From assembly GCF_000350225.1 (NCBI RefSeq), contig NW_005179249.1, forward strand, positions 849,060 through 913,059: a stretch of DNA of 64,000 bases. The letters are read 5' to 3'. This DNA comes from Chondrus crispus (Eukaryota > Rhodophyta > Florideophyceae > Gigartinales > Gigartinaceae). Below, piece after piece: positions 1 to 11,179 of this stretch. Below the pieces are notes generated by a model that saw only the letters and a list, made by a program, of their open reading frames with translations, searched no databases and was not told where the DNA came from. Made by a program: the position numbers and the translations under genes. Each line of letters begins with the position of its first letter. Position 1 is the first letter of the stretch.

Positions 1-1311
1 CCGCGGGACACTCCCTCTTGGTTACCACCTCTTCCTCGAGCTAGCTCATATCTGGGGACCGCCACAATACTACACTCCTGGTTGTCAAAGAGTTCCAGGA
101 TATTAAGATTCGCGACGGAATTGTACAGCTTCTGAAAAGCTGGAATGGTTTCGATGCAGCCAAAAACGACTTGGTATCTCTCGAGGTTATGAAAGGAGAT
201 GTTCCTACAATCGTAGAAGCGTTCCTCGAGAAGATCAGGAAGTCTGAAACCCTTCGCCAAACGGCGTGTTGCCACGTCGGTGTAACCTTTTCCAAACATA
301 ATCAAATTGGACTTTCGCAGATGGATGCTTGGAGCAATGATGTCACGCTTCACCTCGCTGCGTATGTGGCCACTGAGTTTCGCTGTAGAACTGCATGCTA
401 GGCTAACGCACATGTGCACATGTGCCTACCTCATGACGTATATCAAAAACTACAGGTAATAGGTAATAACCTGAATGCGGTAACCACGTTTATCGGTGAT
501 TTCATAGATTAACTTTCTGATTGAACTCACGTGCGCAATTGAGCTCTCTTGAGCTCGTAGCTCGAGCTACGAGCAAACTAATAAATACTCTACCGAGTTT
601 CGCGCGGGTGGGCAGAGGTACAGGGGATCAGACCAGACTGGGGTGCCCAATATTTTTCCAGACTCGACAAGATGCCCACAGCAAGCCTTTTATCATTCAA
701 CAACCTTAGCTGCAAAGAAAATTGTGCCTGGACAATTTCTCCGTTTAGATTCCGCGTTTAGAACACTTTTCTGTTCCAGACTCTTCTTCAGAAATGCATT
801 GGGGTAGTAGCACGCTGTTTCTTTAAACGTTTCGCGCGTACAGTTGGCGTCGACAAACTTACCAACGTCACCATTTGTTCACTACAACTTTTCCGATTTC
901 CCCCCCTCCGTTGCCATCTAAATGCACCGGGTCGCCCCCTCATCTCCCCTAAATGCAAACTATCCCTTTTCTTTAAACTAATTTTACACCAGCAGCATAG
1001 AAACACGGCCTTGAGTGCTTTCTATTCGGTTTCAACTGCGAAGATTCAAGTACGCATTTATTTGACTAAATATATCGGTAAATTGAAGCAAGAAAGAAAA
1101 CTAAAGAAATACCCCAGGTCCCAAAGGACGGCAAAAGAGAAATAGACATATTGAGGAACACCAGGTGGCCCGGGTAGGGCCGGTGATGTGACAGTGTGAA
1201 TGCGGGCGGGTGCGGGGGGAGAGAAATAGACATGGGGAGGCGGACGCAGCCGGTTTCGAGCGCAGCTCACAGCTTAATAGCGACAGCGGCGATTCGCCAC
1301 GTGTGGTAGCT
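1..1311. other. No identifiable gene; one unplaced open frame
   Basis: A plus-strand frame stays open from about 48 to the stop at 401 and has fairly protein-like composition, with charged alternating helices such as KSWNGFDAAKND. I recognise no domain in it and it has no credible start, so it may be the edge of a decayed element cut by the window. The rest, 402-1311, gives only short frames. A 22-bp perfect palindrome (GCTCGTAGCTC and its complement) lies at 553-574. Confidence 0.4.
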
Positions 1312-1384
1312 GTACTGTCCGACCAGCCCCACAGTACTTCTCGTTACATCTTCATCGACATGCACACTGTACACGAAATGAAAA
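1312..1384 (+). repeat. 73-bp direct repeat, copy A
   Basis: This segment aligns without gaps to 4605-4677, with 66 of 73 bases the same by eye. It lies just past the 3' end of the minus-strand tyrosine-recombinase remnant, where a DIRS-type element would carry a terminal or split direct repeat. The second copy is upstream of that remnant on the same strand, so the pair brackets both the recombinase remnant and the pogo-like pseudogene. Confidence 0.75.
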
Positions 1385-1413
1385 TGAAGGACCAAAACAG
1401 TCGGAGGTGCGAG

Positions 1414-2760
1414 TTAAGGAGACCTTCGATGAGCAAAGAGCCATCTCGAGTGATCGGTAGGGACAACAGTACCATGCAGATAGACGCGCAGCATAGCGTC
1501 ACTTTCCCAGTCCAAGCGCCGCATTATCCACTCCTTTGAAACCGCCAGACCATGCAACTCGTTGTAGCCACCGATGCGGAAGCTATGCGAGGTGAAGCAA
1601 CAACCCAGCGGAGCCGTGGAGTTACCAGCCCCAGAGAGCGCTGAAGGCAACCGGAAAGCCGTAAGATCATCACGGCCGTGGGTTCAGGATGTGAACGCGC
1701 CCACTTGTAGAGGAGAGAGATTGGATTCTCCGTAGTCCAGGAGGGTGAGATCGGGTAGCGCAGCAGTAGCGGGCGCCGTGATGTCTTTCCCTTCCGCCGA
1801 TAGATGGAGGCGGTGACACCGGAGTCATCGAAGACGAAATCTTTTCGGCGGAGTTGAGAGACTAACGGCGCGAACTTGAAAAACGAATGCGAAGACGGTA
1901 GCGACACAACAGTCAAGATCGGCCTGAATGGTTGCAGCCAGGACGGCGGCGACAATGGAAGAAACAACTGCCGCAGGGCAGCCGACTCGAATATCTCTTG
2001 CAGGAGCGGAAGCATCGAGTTGTCGTCCGTATGCCTTCACCAGAGATCTAACCATCGATGTCTTAGTAGAAGAAGGCAGGAAGTGAAGCTCATGGTACCT
2101 CGACACGTCCAGGATGTATTGCGGTAGTGACTCGGCCGAGACGCGGCCTTCCAGAGACCGAAAACCAATGTTGGCTAGTACATCTCCCTCTACAGCAGGG
2201 AGCGGGCTGCGCATATCCTCATCGCAAACCGTAGCCATTTGGCCACCTCGCTAGTCCTCGTTGTCCACGTGTCCTCAAATAATCCTAGCTCGGGCTGCAG
2301 TCGGGCGGCCTCCTCGCCGCCGCCGGTGTTTGTAGTGTACCCGGTTCGTCCTAGGACGGCGGCCCGAATGCCAACGGACCACTCCGTGCGAGTCCGATCC
2401 CGGCCACCACGAGTCGCCATGCGGGGTTGACGCGGCCGCCGGTAAGAGAGTTGCTGTCGTCCTGGACGTGCATCCTCGATGCCAAGCCGCGCAATCCTGC
2501 GAACCAAGCCTGCACTGGCCAAAAGGGGGCCAGCAGAACTCCGCGCGCTGACTCCGTTTCGATCTTCCGAACTGTGAGAGGCAAGAAGTCGAACGGCGGG
2601 TTCCGAAAGGCGGGCTCTTCCTTCGCCTCAGTGGGCGTGTAGCTGCTCCCGAATCTGCTTAAGTCGGGCCGGACGGCTGTCGTTCATCGGCCGGTGGTAG
2701 AACGCGGGCGAGTAGAGGTTGTTGTGGTCCTGTATGGAGCGCGAGAGCCGCCGCGAGACG
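1414..2760 (-). pseudogene. DIRS-like RNase H / tyrosine recombinase remnant
   Basis: Read on the minus strand, a degenerate frame runs from about 2735 to 1414. The upstream part (about 2735-2500) contains NNLYSPAFYHRP and then LLAPFWPVQAWF, which resembles the end of the RNase H region in DIRS retroelements. The middle (2250-1900) has an all-helical region with RVSAESLPQYILDVSRYHE, consistent with a recombinase core-binding domain. The end (1640-1414) has TSHSFRIGG followed by WIMRRLDWESDAMLRVY, matching the catalytic HxxR and terminal Tyr region of tyrosine recombinases. At least three frame changes break it (near 2655, 2240 and 1640). A Crypton could also end this way, but the WP..W motif upstream favours DIRS. 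No complete reverse transcriptase is visible. Confidence 0.6.
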
Positions 2761-3031
2761 TTGCCAACGTCTCTCAGCGGGTTTCAGAGACTTGATGTCA
2801 ACACGGCCGCGCCTTGCATTCTGCCACCCCTCTTACGAGCTTTTCGAGTCGCCGATGCCTGTCTTGGGACCGCGTATCTCGCTAACCAAAATTTTGTTGA
2901 CCCGATAGTTCGATCGTAGAACACAGGCGACTTCTGCCAGCGACCGGGATGCCGGGAGTCTCCCGTCTGTCAGCTGATGGATTCTTCTTTGTAACTTGTT
3001 TGTTTGGAGCCGAGAGCCATCAATTTTTTCT

Positions 3032-4425
3032 TCACTTGCATGGCCACGTACTGTACTCACCGGAGTATTCTTGCAAAACCATTGAAGGGGAATTGTAGGG
3101 CTCTGGGGAGGACACAAACTCGAGAATGCGGTAGTCCATGGGCCAGAGGCCACATTTTGAGAAGGACTTTCCGGCATCATCTGGTGTGATCGCTTGGTGT
3201 CCGGCCACTGCCAGTTTGATCTTGTACGAAGTGTTGGCCCAAGATAGATGGCTCATGGACAACAATGCGTCCCGACTTCTGCGCACTGTTTGCTGAAATG
3301 TTCGATTTACGAACTGGTCGCAAGGTTGTAGAATATGAGTTGTGGTTGCCGGGAGTCTTACGACAACAATATTCATTCTCTCACAGGCTTCAAGCCACTC
3401 CAAACCGTCTCGATAGCTGTGGCCGTCCACCAAGAGGACAATCTGTTTTTCTGAATCTGTATTTTTGTGATAGTTTTTCTCACATGATTGTTGATGTGTT
3501 CAGCAATTTTGACGATAATCTTGCGGTCCACGGACCCGCATTTCGTCACGTGGAGAGCAGTTTCTGGCGGAAACCAACTTTCCTCACAAAGCCAGTGTGG
3601 GACCCCGTATGAATTGGTAAAGTCAATCTTGCTGAGGGGTTGCTTCCAAGCATTCAAAACCTTTTGTCCCCACGCCAGAAGAAAAAGGGGCGCAATATTC
3701 CCACAGGCAGCTACGGCAATTCCCGCTGTGACATGCTTTCCTGCATCCTTTATGCTCCTTCTTGACCCCCCACTATGTGCACTGGATGAGCTGTAACACC
3801 TCACTTTCCGGCCATACTCCCCTGATACGGCCGTCTCGTCCCAGTTCCAACTGCGGCGTGGATCCAAAAAAATGCCCGGATGCTCTTGCGCAACTTTTTC
3901 GAAGGCCTGCTTGAGAGTCAATAGATGGGACTGGTTTTCAGCAGCAAGACGAGCGCTGGAGACGTTTTCAGCAACGCGGTAGGCAAGGGAGCGGTTTCGA
4001 GCCCGGAAAGAGCGGATTGCGTCTGGTGTGGGTAGTCCATGGGCATATTTCACACAGCGATCTGCGGATATTCGGGCATGTACAGTGCTCATTACTGAGT
4101 TTTCTACTGCAAATCCGTGCTTGGCGGCATGAAGGGTCCGTTCGACGACAAATTCTTACTCGCATTGAGACAACACAGTTTTGCCGCCAGCGTGATTGCT
4201 TTCCGGATCAAGGAGTTTCTCAAGCTCTTCCGTGTTTGAGCGATCGTATTCTGATTTGATTCTTGTAGCTGTGGTTCGGGACACGCCCGTCTCTTTGGAA
4301 GCTTGGAGGGCGCTTTTGCCCTCCTGTATTAAAGAAAAGAGCTTCGCACGGTGAGCACGCTCCTCCTTTCACTTACTGATTCGCCTTTTGTTTGCGAGCG
4401 TTTGCGCTCTCATGGATGGTGGCAT
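3032..4425 (-). pseudogene. Pogo/CENP-B-type DDE transposase, broken
   Basis: A minus-strand frame starts at the ATG at 4423-4425. It opens with a helix-turn-helix region (SALQASKETGVSRTTATRIK, about residues 35-54), then a linker, then a DDE_1-type nuclease domain. The catalytic Asp candidates sit in WNWDETAVSGEYGRK, in VDGHSYRDGLEW and in LQPCDQFVN, the usual spacing of the CENP-B/jerky/pogo group. Two in-frame stops lie near the N-terminus (after RISK and after SQCE), and a frameshift near 3430 separates the second catalytic Asp from upstream. It would have been about 460 residues. A distant relative lies at 49982-51570. Confidence 0.8.
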
Positions 4426-5048
4426 AATGCCACCGTCAGCTCAGCGTGCTTGTAGAGAGGAGGAGGGAGGACTCAACTGTCTGGGTGTGGGGTGTGAATA
4501 TGTGAGATGTAGTGTGTAATTTTTTAGAAGGCGGGAACGGCAGAGGATTTTTGTTTTAATAGTGCCCAAATTAAGCCATTACCCAAATTAAGCCGATGAG
4601 AAGGGTACTGTACGACCAACCCCACACTACTTCTCGTTACATCTTCATCGGCATACACATTGTACACAAAATGAAAAAGTTTAAAAAGAATTAACCCACC
4701 AGCGCAAAATAGAAACCGTGGGCATTAAAGTTGAAAAGAAATAAAATTCAATGATTTTTATGCTATGATTACGTTTGGTCGGATAGACACTAGCACCATT
4801 CGAATTGTATTTCTATACCCCTACTATTTCTGTGGACGAAGAATCGAACACATATCAGCTCCCCCTCTATTCCTAACCAAAATCAACATTTAAATTAAAG
4901 AAGTACTTCTATTGCTCCAAATGAGCTCAAACTTGGACAGAGGGTTGAACCCTGCCGAAGGAGACACATGCTTAAGATTCCGATGCTGTACCGAAACGGC
5001 ACCACAACTGTGGTGAACGCCCTCATTGGCTTAAATCACCTCAAGGAG
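4426..5048. other. Non-coding spacer between two DDE pseudogenes
   Basis: This is AT-rich sequence with no credible frame. It contains direct repeat copy B (4605-4677). Nothing else is recognised. Confidence 0.5.
4605..4677 (+). repeat. 73-bp direct repeat, copy B
   Basis: This is the partner of 1312-1384. The core ACTTCTCGTTACATCTTCAT is identical in both, and the seven differences are mostly transitions. Its place upstream of the minus-strand DIRS-like and pogo-like remnants is consistent with a 5' boundary repeat of an older element. Confidence 0.7.
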
Positions 5049-5063
5049 CTATCCTACACCGAA

Positions 5064-5467
5064 TTTCGAACCACCGCGCATCAAAAAATTGTATTTGCTT
5101 TTAGTTTTTTCGTGGTTACCCAGGTAACCGGAGGGCACGCTGTCGCGCAAGAGACCTCCTTCCCCCTTGGGATATCTGCCGTTGCATCTCACGCCCACCC
5201 CTCTCCGACATCCACAATACATGCGCGATTCGTGCTCCTTCCGCCGCGTCCCTCGCCGAAATGCGCTCCTTGGCCTCCCGCTCCCGCTGAATACGACGTT
5301 TCTCTGCCGCTGCATCTCTCTCCACATGAGCTCGGGCCGCGGCAGCACGCGCCGCTTCCCTCTCCGATAACTCCTTCAATACATTGTCGCTAGTCAGCAG
5401 TGCCCCACCCTTCGTACTCAACGTTCCATTCTGCATGACGGGACAATCGGACCGCAATAAATTTCTA
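5064..5467 (+). repeat. 3' end of pogo-like element, repeated downstream
   Basis: This stretch is repeated in the same orientation at about 7299-7657. The shared sequence starts at a CATCAAAAA-like tract, runs through a CACGCTGTCGCGCAAGAGAC block and continues into the C-terminal coding region. The downstream copy lacks about 45 bp of the Ala/Arg-rich coiled-coil segment. Confidence 0.75.
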
Positions 5468-6801
5468 GTGGTCCTGTAGCTCGTACAAAGATCTAAAAAA
5501 GAACTAAATGCCTCCTGCCTAGTGGCATAGCCGTCGGTGTTGGTGATCTCTGTTATCTTAATAACGTCCGGAATAGCCCTACGTCGCACTGCGCACCATA
5601 CACCACAGGCTTTGAAGCCATTGACAATGTTAGAATATGTGACGGACTCCTTGTACGAATTATGAATCAACTCGAATGGAGTATATATATCATTACGGAT
5701 GGATCCTTCCGGCGCCAAGATGCGCTCATTCAGTGCATTTCGAAGCTTTGTTTTGAATGGGGAAAATATGCAAAAGTCAAGGACCTGCGTCCTGTGACTA
5801 GAATGTGCAGGCAATGCAATGACGACAATCTTATTCTCCCTCAACAAATTTAAACACCGGAATGTTTTGTGTGCACCATAGCCGTCCAGTGTTAACAAAA
5901 TGTTGCGATATTTTCTTCTCAGTACTGCAGTCTGTAATATGAACCATTCACAGAGTTGGTAAAAACCATCACTGTCCATGCTAGCCGGGTCTCGATAAAT
6001 AATACGGGCATTCTCGGGAAGGTAACAAGCAGGGGTCTCGCGTATGCCATCAGGCCGAATGGGATATTTCGCACGCTTTCCAGGTGCGATAGCAACAGGA
6101 TCCCACGCGCGACCGTCGGCAGACACAATCGGCATGAGTGTGACATGGTCGGCATTGGCAGACCACTTCAATTCTGTTGAATTGCTCCTACCCTTGGCCT
6201 CCATGACACCTTTTGCACGCGCACGGTAGGCTGTTCTGGTCGAAAAGCCCGTCTCGTCAAGGTTGAATATCTGCTCTCCACTCTTGATTCCGTACTCGCC
6301 GTAGGCCTGCTGCAAGCGTGCCTAGTGTTTGGCAATGTTCTCGGGGCACATCGCAATCGCCCTGTCCTTTTCGAGATTGCAGCGGCGTTTGAGCGAGAGC
6401 GTGGGGTTTCGCCTGAGGAACCCCGATAAAAAAGTATCCCCGGGACGGAGGTTAACAAAAGGGATTGTTGCTCCTCGCTCCTCTGGCAAGCGTTCGCAAA
6501 AGTGCTGCACGAGGTCCTTCAGTCCTTCTCGAGATAAAGGTGTGCCATTGCGCGCGAACTCTGTGGCAGAGTCCGTGATGAGAACTTCTTCTGCCCGGCG
6601 CAGTGTGGTGGGATGCCCGGCAACTTTTGGGATCCTGTCTGGCGCATTGAAGTATACCCTGAATGTGGACCAAGGTATGTCGAACTGGTGAGCCGCGGCG
6701 CGCAGGGAGCCCTTTTTGTTGATAACGTATCGACGGGCGTTGTCCAACTGAAGGTCTTCGTCAGTCTTTGGGAGGCGTCGGAAAGGCGTAGAGTGGGCCA
6801 T
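5116..6801 (-). pseudogene. Tigger/pogo-type DDE transposase, one nonsense codon
   Basis: A minus-strand frame runs from the ATG at 6799-6801 to 5116 (about 560 residues). It is interrupted by a single in-frame TAG at 6319-6321, directly after PENIAKH. The N-terminus has a Psq-type HTH (KGSLRAAAHQFDIPWSTFRV). A CENP-B-like second HTH follows, then a DDE_1 domain with NLDETGFS, LLTLDGYGAHKT and QVLDFCIFSPFK as the three catalytic Asp regions. The C-terminus is a long Arg/Glu/Ala-rich helix, probably coiled coil. Apart from the stop the frame is clean, so this is a young or recently silenced copy. It is a different family from the neighbour at 3032-4425. A partial duplicate of its 3' end lies at 7299-7683. 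Confidence 0.85.
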
Positions 6802-7298
6802 CGGGATCGGGGGTGGTTGCGTGTGAGAGTAGCAGACGGGCTACTTCGGGGCTGAGGGGGGTGCTTCATGGGGAAATTCATGGGTGCTGATGGCTCAAGT
6901 GTTGTCGATTTGGGCGCGCGAATCTGGCGTGGACAAAGAGAGGGCGAGGAATTCGAATATGCAATCAGATTGATGCGGCGTCTACTCGTGTTTGAGATGT
7001 TCGCTCACGAGTGCTCGTCATGCCCGGGCATGATAACTTTATGCAAAATTTTAATAACTAATCCGGTTAGGAATGCAGTAGTGGTTAGAGAATGGGGTGT
7101 CCGATGATAGAGGGGCCGCCATCATCTTCCACTCCACAGGACCGCCGCTCTTCAAAGGGAGATTGTCCACGTGTACACCTGGCGTACACGTAGACCAATA
7201 AAATCACCTTTTGAAGGCTTTGGTCCTGGGGCCACTCCTGGGTACTCTACCCTGTACAGTACCCCAAATCTCCCCCACACCTACTGCACCCCGGATTT

Positions 7299-7683
7299 CA
7301 AACCACGGCGCATCAAAATATCGTATTTGTTTTTAGTTTTTTCATGGATACCCAGGTAGCCAGAGTGCACGCTGTCGCGCAAGAGACCTCCTAGCCGCTC
7401 GGGATATCTGCCGTTACATCTCTCGCCCACCCCTCTCCGACATCCACAATACATGCGCAATTCGTGCTCTTTCCGCCGCATCCCTCAGCGAAATGCGCTC
7501 CTCGGCATCCCCCTCCCGCTCAATACGACGTTCCTCTGCCGCCGCTTCCCTCTCCGCTAACTCTTTCAATACATCGTTGCTAGTTAACAGTGCCCCACCC
7601 TTAGTATTCAGCGTTCCATTCTGCATAACGGGACCATCGGACCGCAAGAATTTCCTCGTACAGTATTGTAGAGGAGAGTGCAA
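7299..7683 (-). pseudogene. Truncated second copy of the Tigger/pogo transposase
   Basis: Minus-strand coding sequence matches only the last 80-90 residues of the transposase at 5116-6801. Both share PVMQNGTL.TKGGALLTS and ARIAHVLWMSERGGREM. The copy stops abruptly near 7660 at the 5' side, as in a 5'-truncated duplicate, and carries an in-frame deletion in the Ala/Arg stretch. It has no DDE domain and cannot be functional. Confidence 0.8.
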
Positions 7684-10398
7684 TAATTACATGGCACAAG
7701 CATTCTAAGTCAGCTTTCAGACTTGGTCTTGCACGTCAGATTGAGAACTCGAATGCACTCTCTTTCAAAGTCTTGCCGTACTTTCTTTGCAAATAATGTA
7801 GGCGACATTAGTTGCGATAGCCGGGTGTAGCCGCCTCGGGCTCCATATTTTCCGTAACTGTTTTGGGTCCGTTTGACTTACCGTGTGTAGCGAGACCCGT
7901 TATCCCGTGCTTTTTGGAAATCTTGCCGTCAATAGCGGCTCTGGTTCAGGTTTTGCGCCAACTTACGACTGCGCCAGATCAGCCACGGCGGGCACTAGGT
8001 ACTGGTTAGCACCAAGCGCAGGTCCACGCAGTTCTATCGGGTAGAAAACGAATGATTCCCTTGCGCGTGCGGTTGGATCGCCCCTTCGAGGCGGGCATGT
8101 GCTAAAGAATTTTTCTAGCGTGCAAGGGATAAAGGGAGATTTAGAGGCTCCGAACGGGGTCGGAGAGGGTCCTGCTATGTATGAAGTACGGTGCTGGCGG
8201 AGGTGGAGACCTTTTCGACTGGGACGGTGTAAGACTATTAGATAGTTTGTGCAAGATCGTTAAGACAAGGGTGCCAAACTGATATGCGTGAGGATGCGGG
8301 AGGAGAAGAAATGGTTGTCATGGGGGATGTGCCTCTCATAAGGGTAGGTGCTTTGAACAAAGATGTAGGCTTAAACTGGCGGCGAGGGTCGGAGGGTGGT
8401 TTCTTCGTGGGAGTTGGACTGTATGAACACAGAGTGTCGGATGCAGCTTGAGGTGCGACTGCAATACCGCAAATGGTGGCGGTAGGAATCGGGGCGGGCG
8501 GGCCACCTCGTTCAAAGTAGCGGCGGTACAGGTGCGGGATGAGGGCAATCGGCTGCACCAGACGCACCGTGCGCACAGCTGGCTGCATAGCGTAGTTGAT
8601 GAAGGAACTCGGCAGAGCCTGGCGGTAGTTGAAGGCGGTGATAAGAGTCTTAGAGGGAAAGAGGGGTCCCGTGCGAGAGGTGGCGGCGTAACGGGCTGAG
8701 GAAGGAGAACTGCAACGAGACGGAGAAGTGAATGTGTGCGGAAGCGGAGCCGGTCTGCGATATTCTCGATCTCAATGTTCCATCGCGCCCATGTGTCGTC
8801 TGTGTTGCACCCTCCCGGCGTGTCTCCCCGAACCAACGACTCCGATTCCACGGTCTTCGCTTTTGCGTGCACCCTCCCACGAACCCTGCCTTTTCGCCTC
8901 GACCATCACCACTCACTTTATGACCCACGTTCTCTTCAGAAAGCCGCGCGTGCTGGCTCTATGCAAATTGGATGACGTGTTTCTTACGAGGTGTTCAGAG
9001 TTTGGGTGATAAACTTCTTGATGAAAGGTTGGTTGTCGTTTTCTTGGTTACCAATCCCACTACTGTACTGGCTAACTATCAGCCCTTAAGTGGATGTTCT
9101 AACCCTGGCTTCTTTTTGTTCTATGAACGAAAGGGTTTCGTGGTGTGGGGACACCACGAAACCCTTTCGTTCGCTCTGACATCAGAGCGATGCGCTCGAT
9201 AATTGTAACTAAATTGCACAAATTCCTTTTGCAGCAAGGCACTTCTATTCAGATGCGCGGCCTACTGGTTGGCACAACGCCGTGCCTTTGTGTGTATAGA
9301 TGTATGTCTATTGAGACGTAGAGAGTGCAGAATGGCAATAAAGTGGATTGCAATATTCTGTGAGCCGCGTGTCCGCGTGCGGTTCCTGGGACGACGGATG
9401 TATCACTTGTTTTTCTAACAGTGTTCTCCTTACCAGCAACTGCACGCTGTCCCACCATTTGACAGTATCATAGATGGTCAGCCGCTTCTCCTGCGTTTGA
9501 TGCTGTCGATGCCTCTGCAGGCGCAAAAAGTTGCCAAGGGTACGGGAGCGGACTTTCCCACGTCTACTTGCCCATGGCATGAGGCTACCCCTGCCCCTGC
9601 GGTCACCGTTTCTGGTAGAGGGACAATCAGGGATGTTCAGGTCACTATCGATTGGCTCGCGTCCGGTTTGGAGGAGATGGTCTGTGCGACCCTGGGGTGG
9701 AGAAGGCTAGCGTTAGGGGGCAAGAGAGAGAAATAGAGGGCATGTTAGCGATGGAGGGTGGACTATTAGCGGGCGCATCCATTGCGCTTCGACATGCTCA
9801 GCCGTTCTTCTCGCGCTCCACGATGTATACCAAAGCCCTGCCTATCTACCTGGTATGCGAAACGTCACTCGTCTTAAGATGTGTGGTGCGCCTCATACGA
9901 CGCCTGGCATCTGCGCACTGACCCTTACCGCCACACGGAACTCTGATCCGATGGTTGTGCCCTTGGTGGCGCACGTTTACAGACAGCTCACACTGAGTCC
10001 TGACGCTGTCGACCAACTGGAGGAGCCGCTCTTCCAGCTCCCTTTGGCGCTACTTCGGCTTCTCTCATGGAGCACTTACGGAGGATTAGTCGGCCATGGA
10101 GCTCTTGAGGCGAAATTCGGTGTGTGAAGCCGATGGGAATTGCAAGGGCGCACCCTCTTCGTCGCTATGTGGCAATTTTGGCCGAGACAGGATCATCCTA
10201 GTCGTATACGGGGGTTTCTCGAGACGGGTGGTTTAGCGGTTTTCATCGAGTTGAGGTTTGTTTTGCGCTCTATGAACTGAACTTTGCGCGAGTCAAAAGT
10301 AAGGTGCAGCGCCTAGATTTCCTTCCTCATGTCAACTGTTCTACGTGTCGTACCTGAAATCGTCGTTTTGTGTACAGTGAAAGAACGAGTACGGAGAA
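7684..10398. other. No recognisable gene
   Basis: Frames of 60-180 codons occur on both strands, especially in the GC-skewed stretch 8240-8970, but their compositions are proline/serine/arginine low complexity and they mirror each other across strands. I see no domain. The only structured feature is the hairpin at 9125-9172. Confidence 0.5.
9125..9172. repeat. Perfect hairpin, 22-bp arms, 4-nt loop
   Basis: The left arm 9125-9146 (GAACGAAAGGGTTTCGTGGT then GT) is exactly complementary to 9151-9172 with a GGGG spacer. It is not flanked by a gene it could terminate. It belongs to a group of similar palindromes in this window. Confidence 0.9.
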
Positions 10399-10455
10399 CT
10401 GGTGCACTACTGTACAGTAGGTTATTCAATAACCTACTGTACAGTAGTGCACCAG
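10399..10455. repeat. Near-zero-spacer palindrome, 28-bp arms
   Basis: Arm 10399-10426 (starting CTGGTGCACTACTGTACAGT) and arm 10428-10455 are perfect complements around a single C. It lies 8 bp upstream of the dispersed repeat at 10464-11043. The inverted copy of that repeat does not carry this palindrome; there the neighbouring sequence is a different imperfect GTAC/TAGC-rich stretch. Confidence 0.9.
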
Positions 10456-10463
10456 TGCACAAG

Positions 10464-11043
10464 GGTATAGTGACATTCTACCGTCGGGTAGAAAGGGTAG
10501 AATGGCTTTCATAAATAAATTGTTGTGGGGGGGGTGCCCCGGTTGATAGCCAACGAAATGGCGGGGGCCCCACCCCTTCGTTTGCAGCTCATTTGGAGGG
10601 GGGTGCCCCACTTTGGCCCAAAAAATAAGGTCACGAAGGGCGCTGGTCGCCCATTGGTTGCAAATGCTTTACTCCTATTGGCTACAATACCGACACGCGT
10701 CACGGCGTAGGGAACACAGCAAGGCCCCCAGAATGACCCTGTTTACGGGGGTACTTGCTGCACACGCCCACCAACCAAGGAAACGACCAAAACAGGGTCG
10801 CAATCAAGGGTTCGTGTTGGAACCAAACAAAAACTTGAAACACGGTCAACATGGGAATAGACAAGCATTACACGTGTGCATAACTGGGAATAAAATAATG
10901 ACTCATGCTGTAACCATTAGCTCATTGAAACGAACACAAATTGGCGGCTTTTTGAAATGGGCGCCGATCGCTGCGCAACTGAGGCGAGGAATCAAATCAT
11001 GGGTGTACCCGGCGATTTGGTTATTTGCCACAATTTTTGTTTT
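10464..11043 (+). repeat. Dispersed repeat, uninterrupted copy
   Basis: About 580 bp matches, in inverted orientation, 21951-21479 and then 19475-19352. The two parts are contiguous here and are separated in the other copy by the Harbinger insertion. It contains a G-run and GGGGTGCCCC motifs and a CCCTGTTTACGGGGGTAC block. Frames through it give plausible but unrecognised peptides on both strands. I treat it as a non-coding dispersed repeat; its true ends and class are unknown. Confidence 0.85.
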
Positions 11044-11179
11044 TCGAATAAATTTATCATTTCATTTTTTCGCCCAAATTCCCTGTGTGGGTGGACGACG
11101 CAATAAACACTTTCCATTTAATGTACAAATGATTTGTCGAAACATCGGTGTGAAAGCTTTGAACATTTCGGGATAAATA

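Noticed and set aside
8336..8872. 178-codon minus-strand frame
   Set aside because: Low-complexity Pro/Ser/Leu/Arg composition, opposing long frames on the other strand, no motif.
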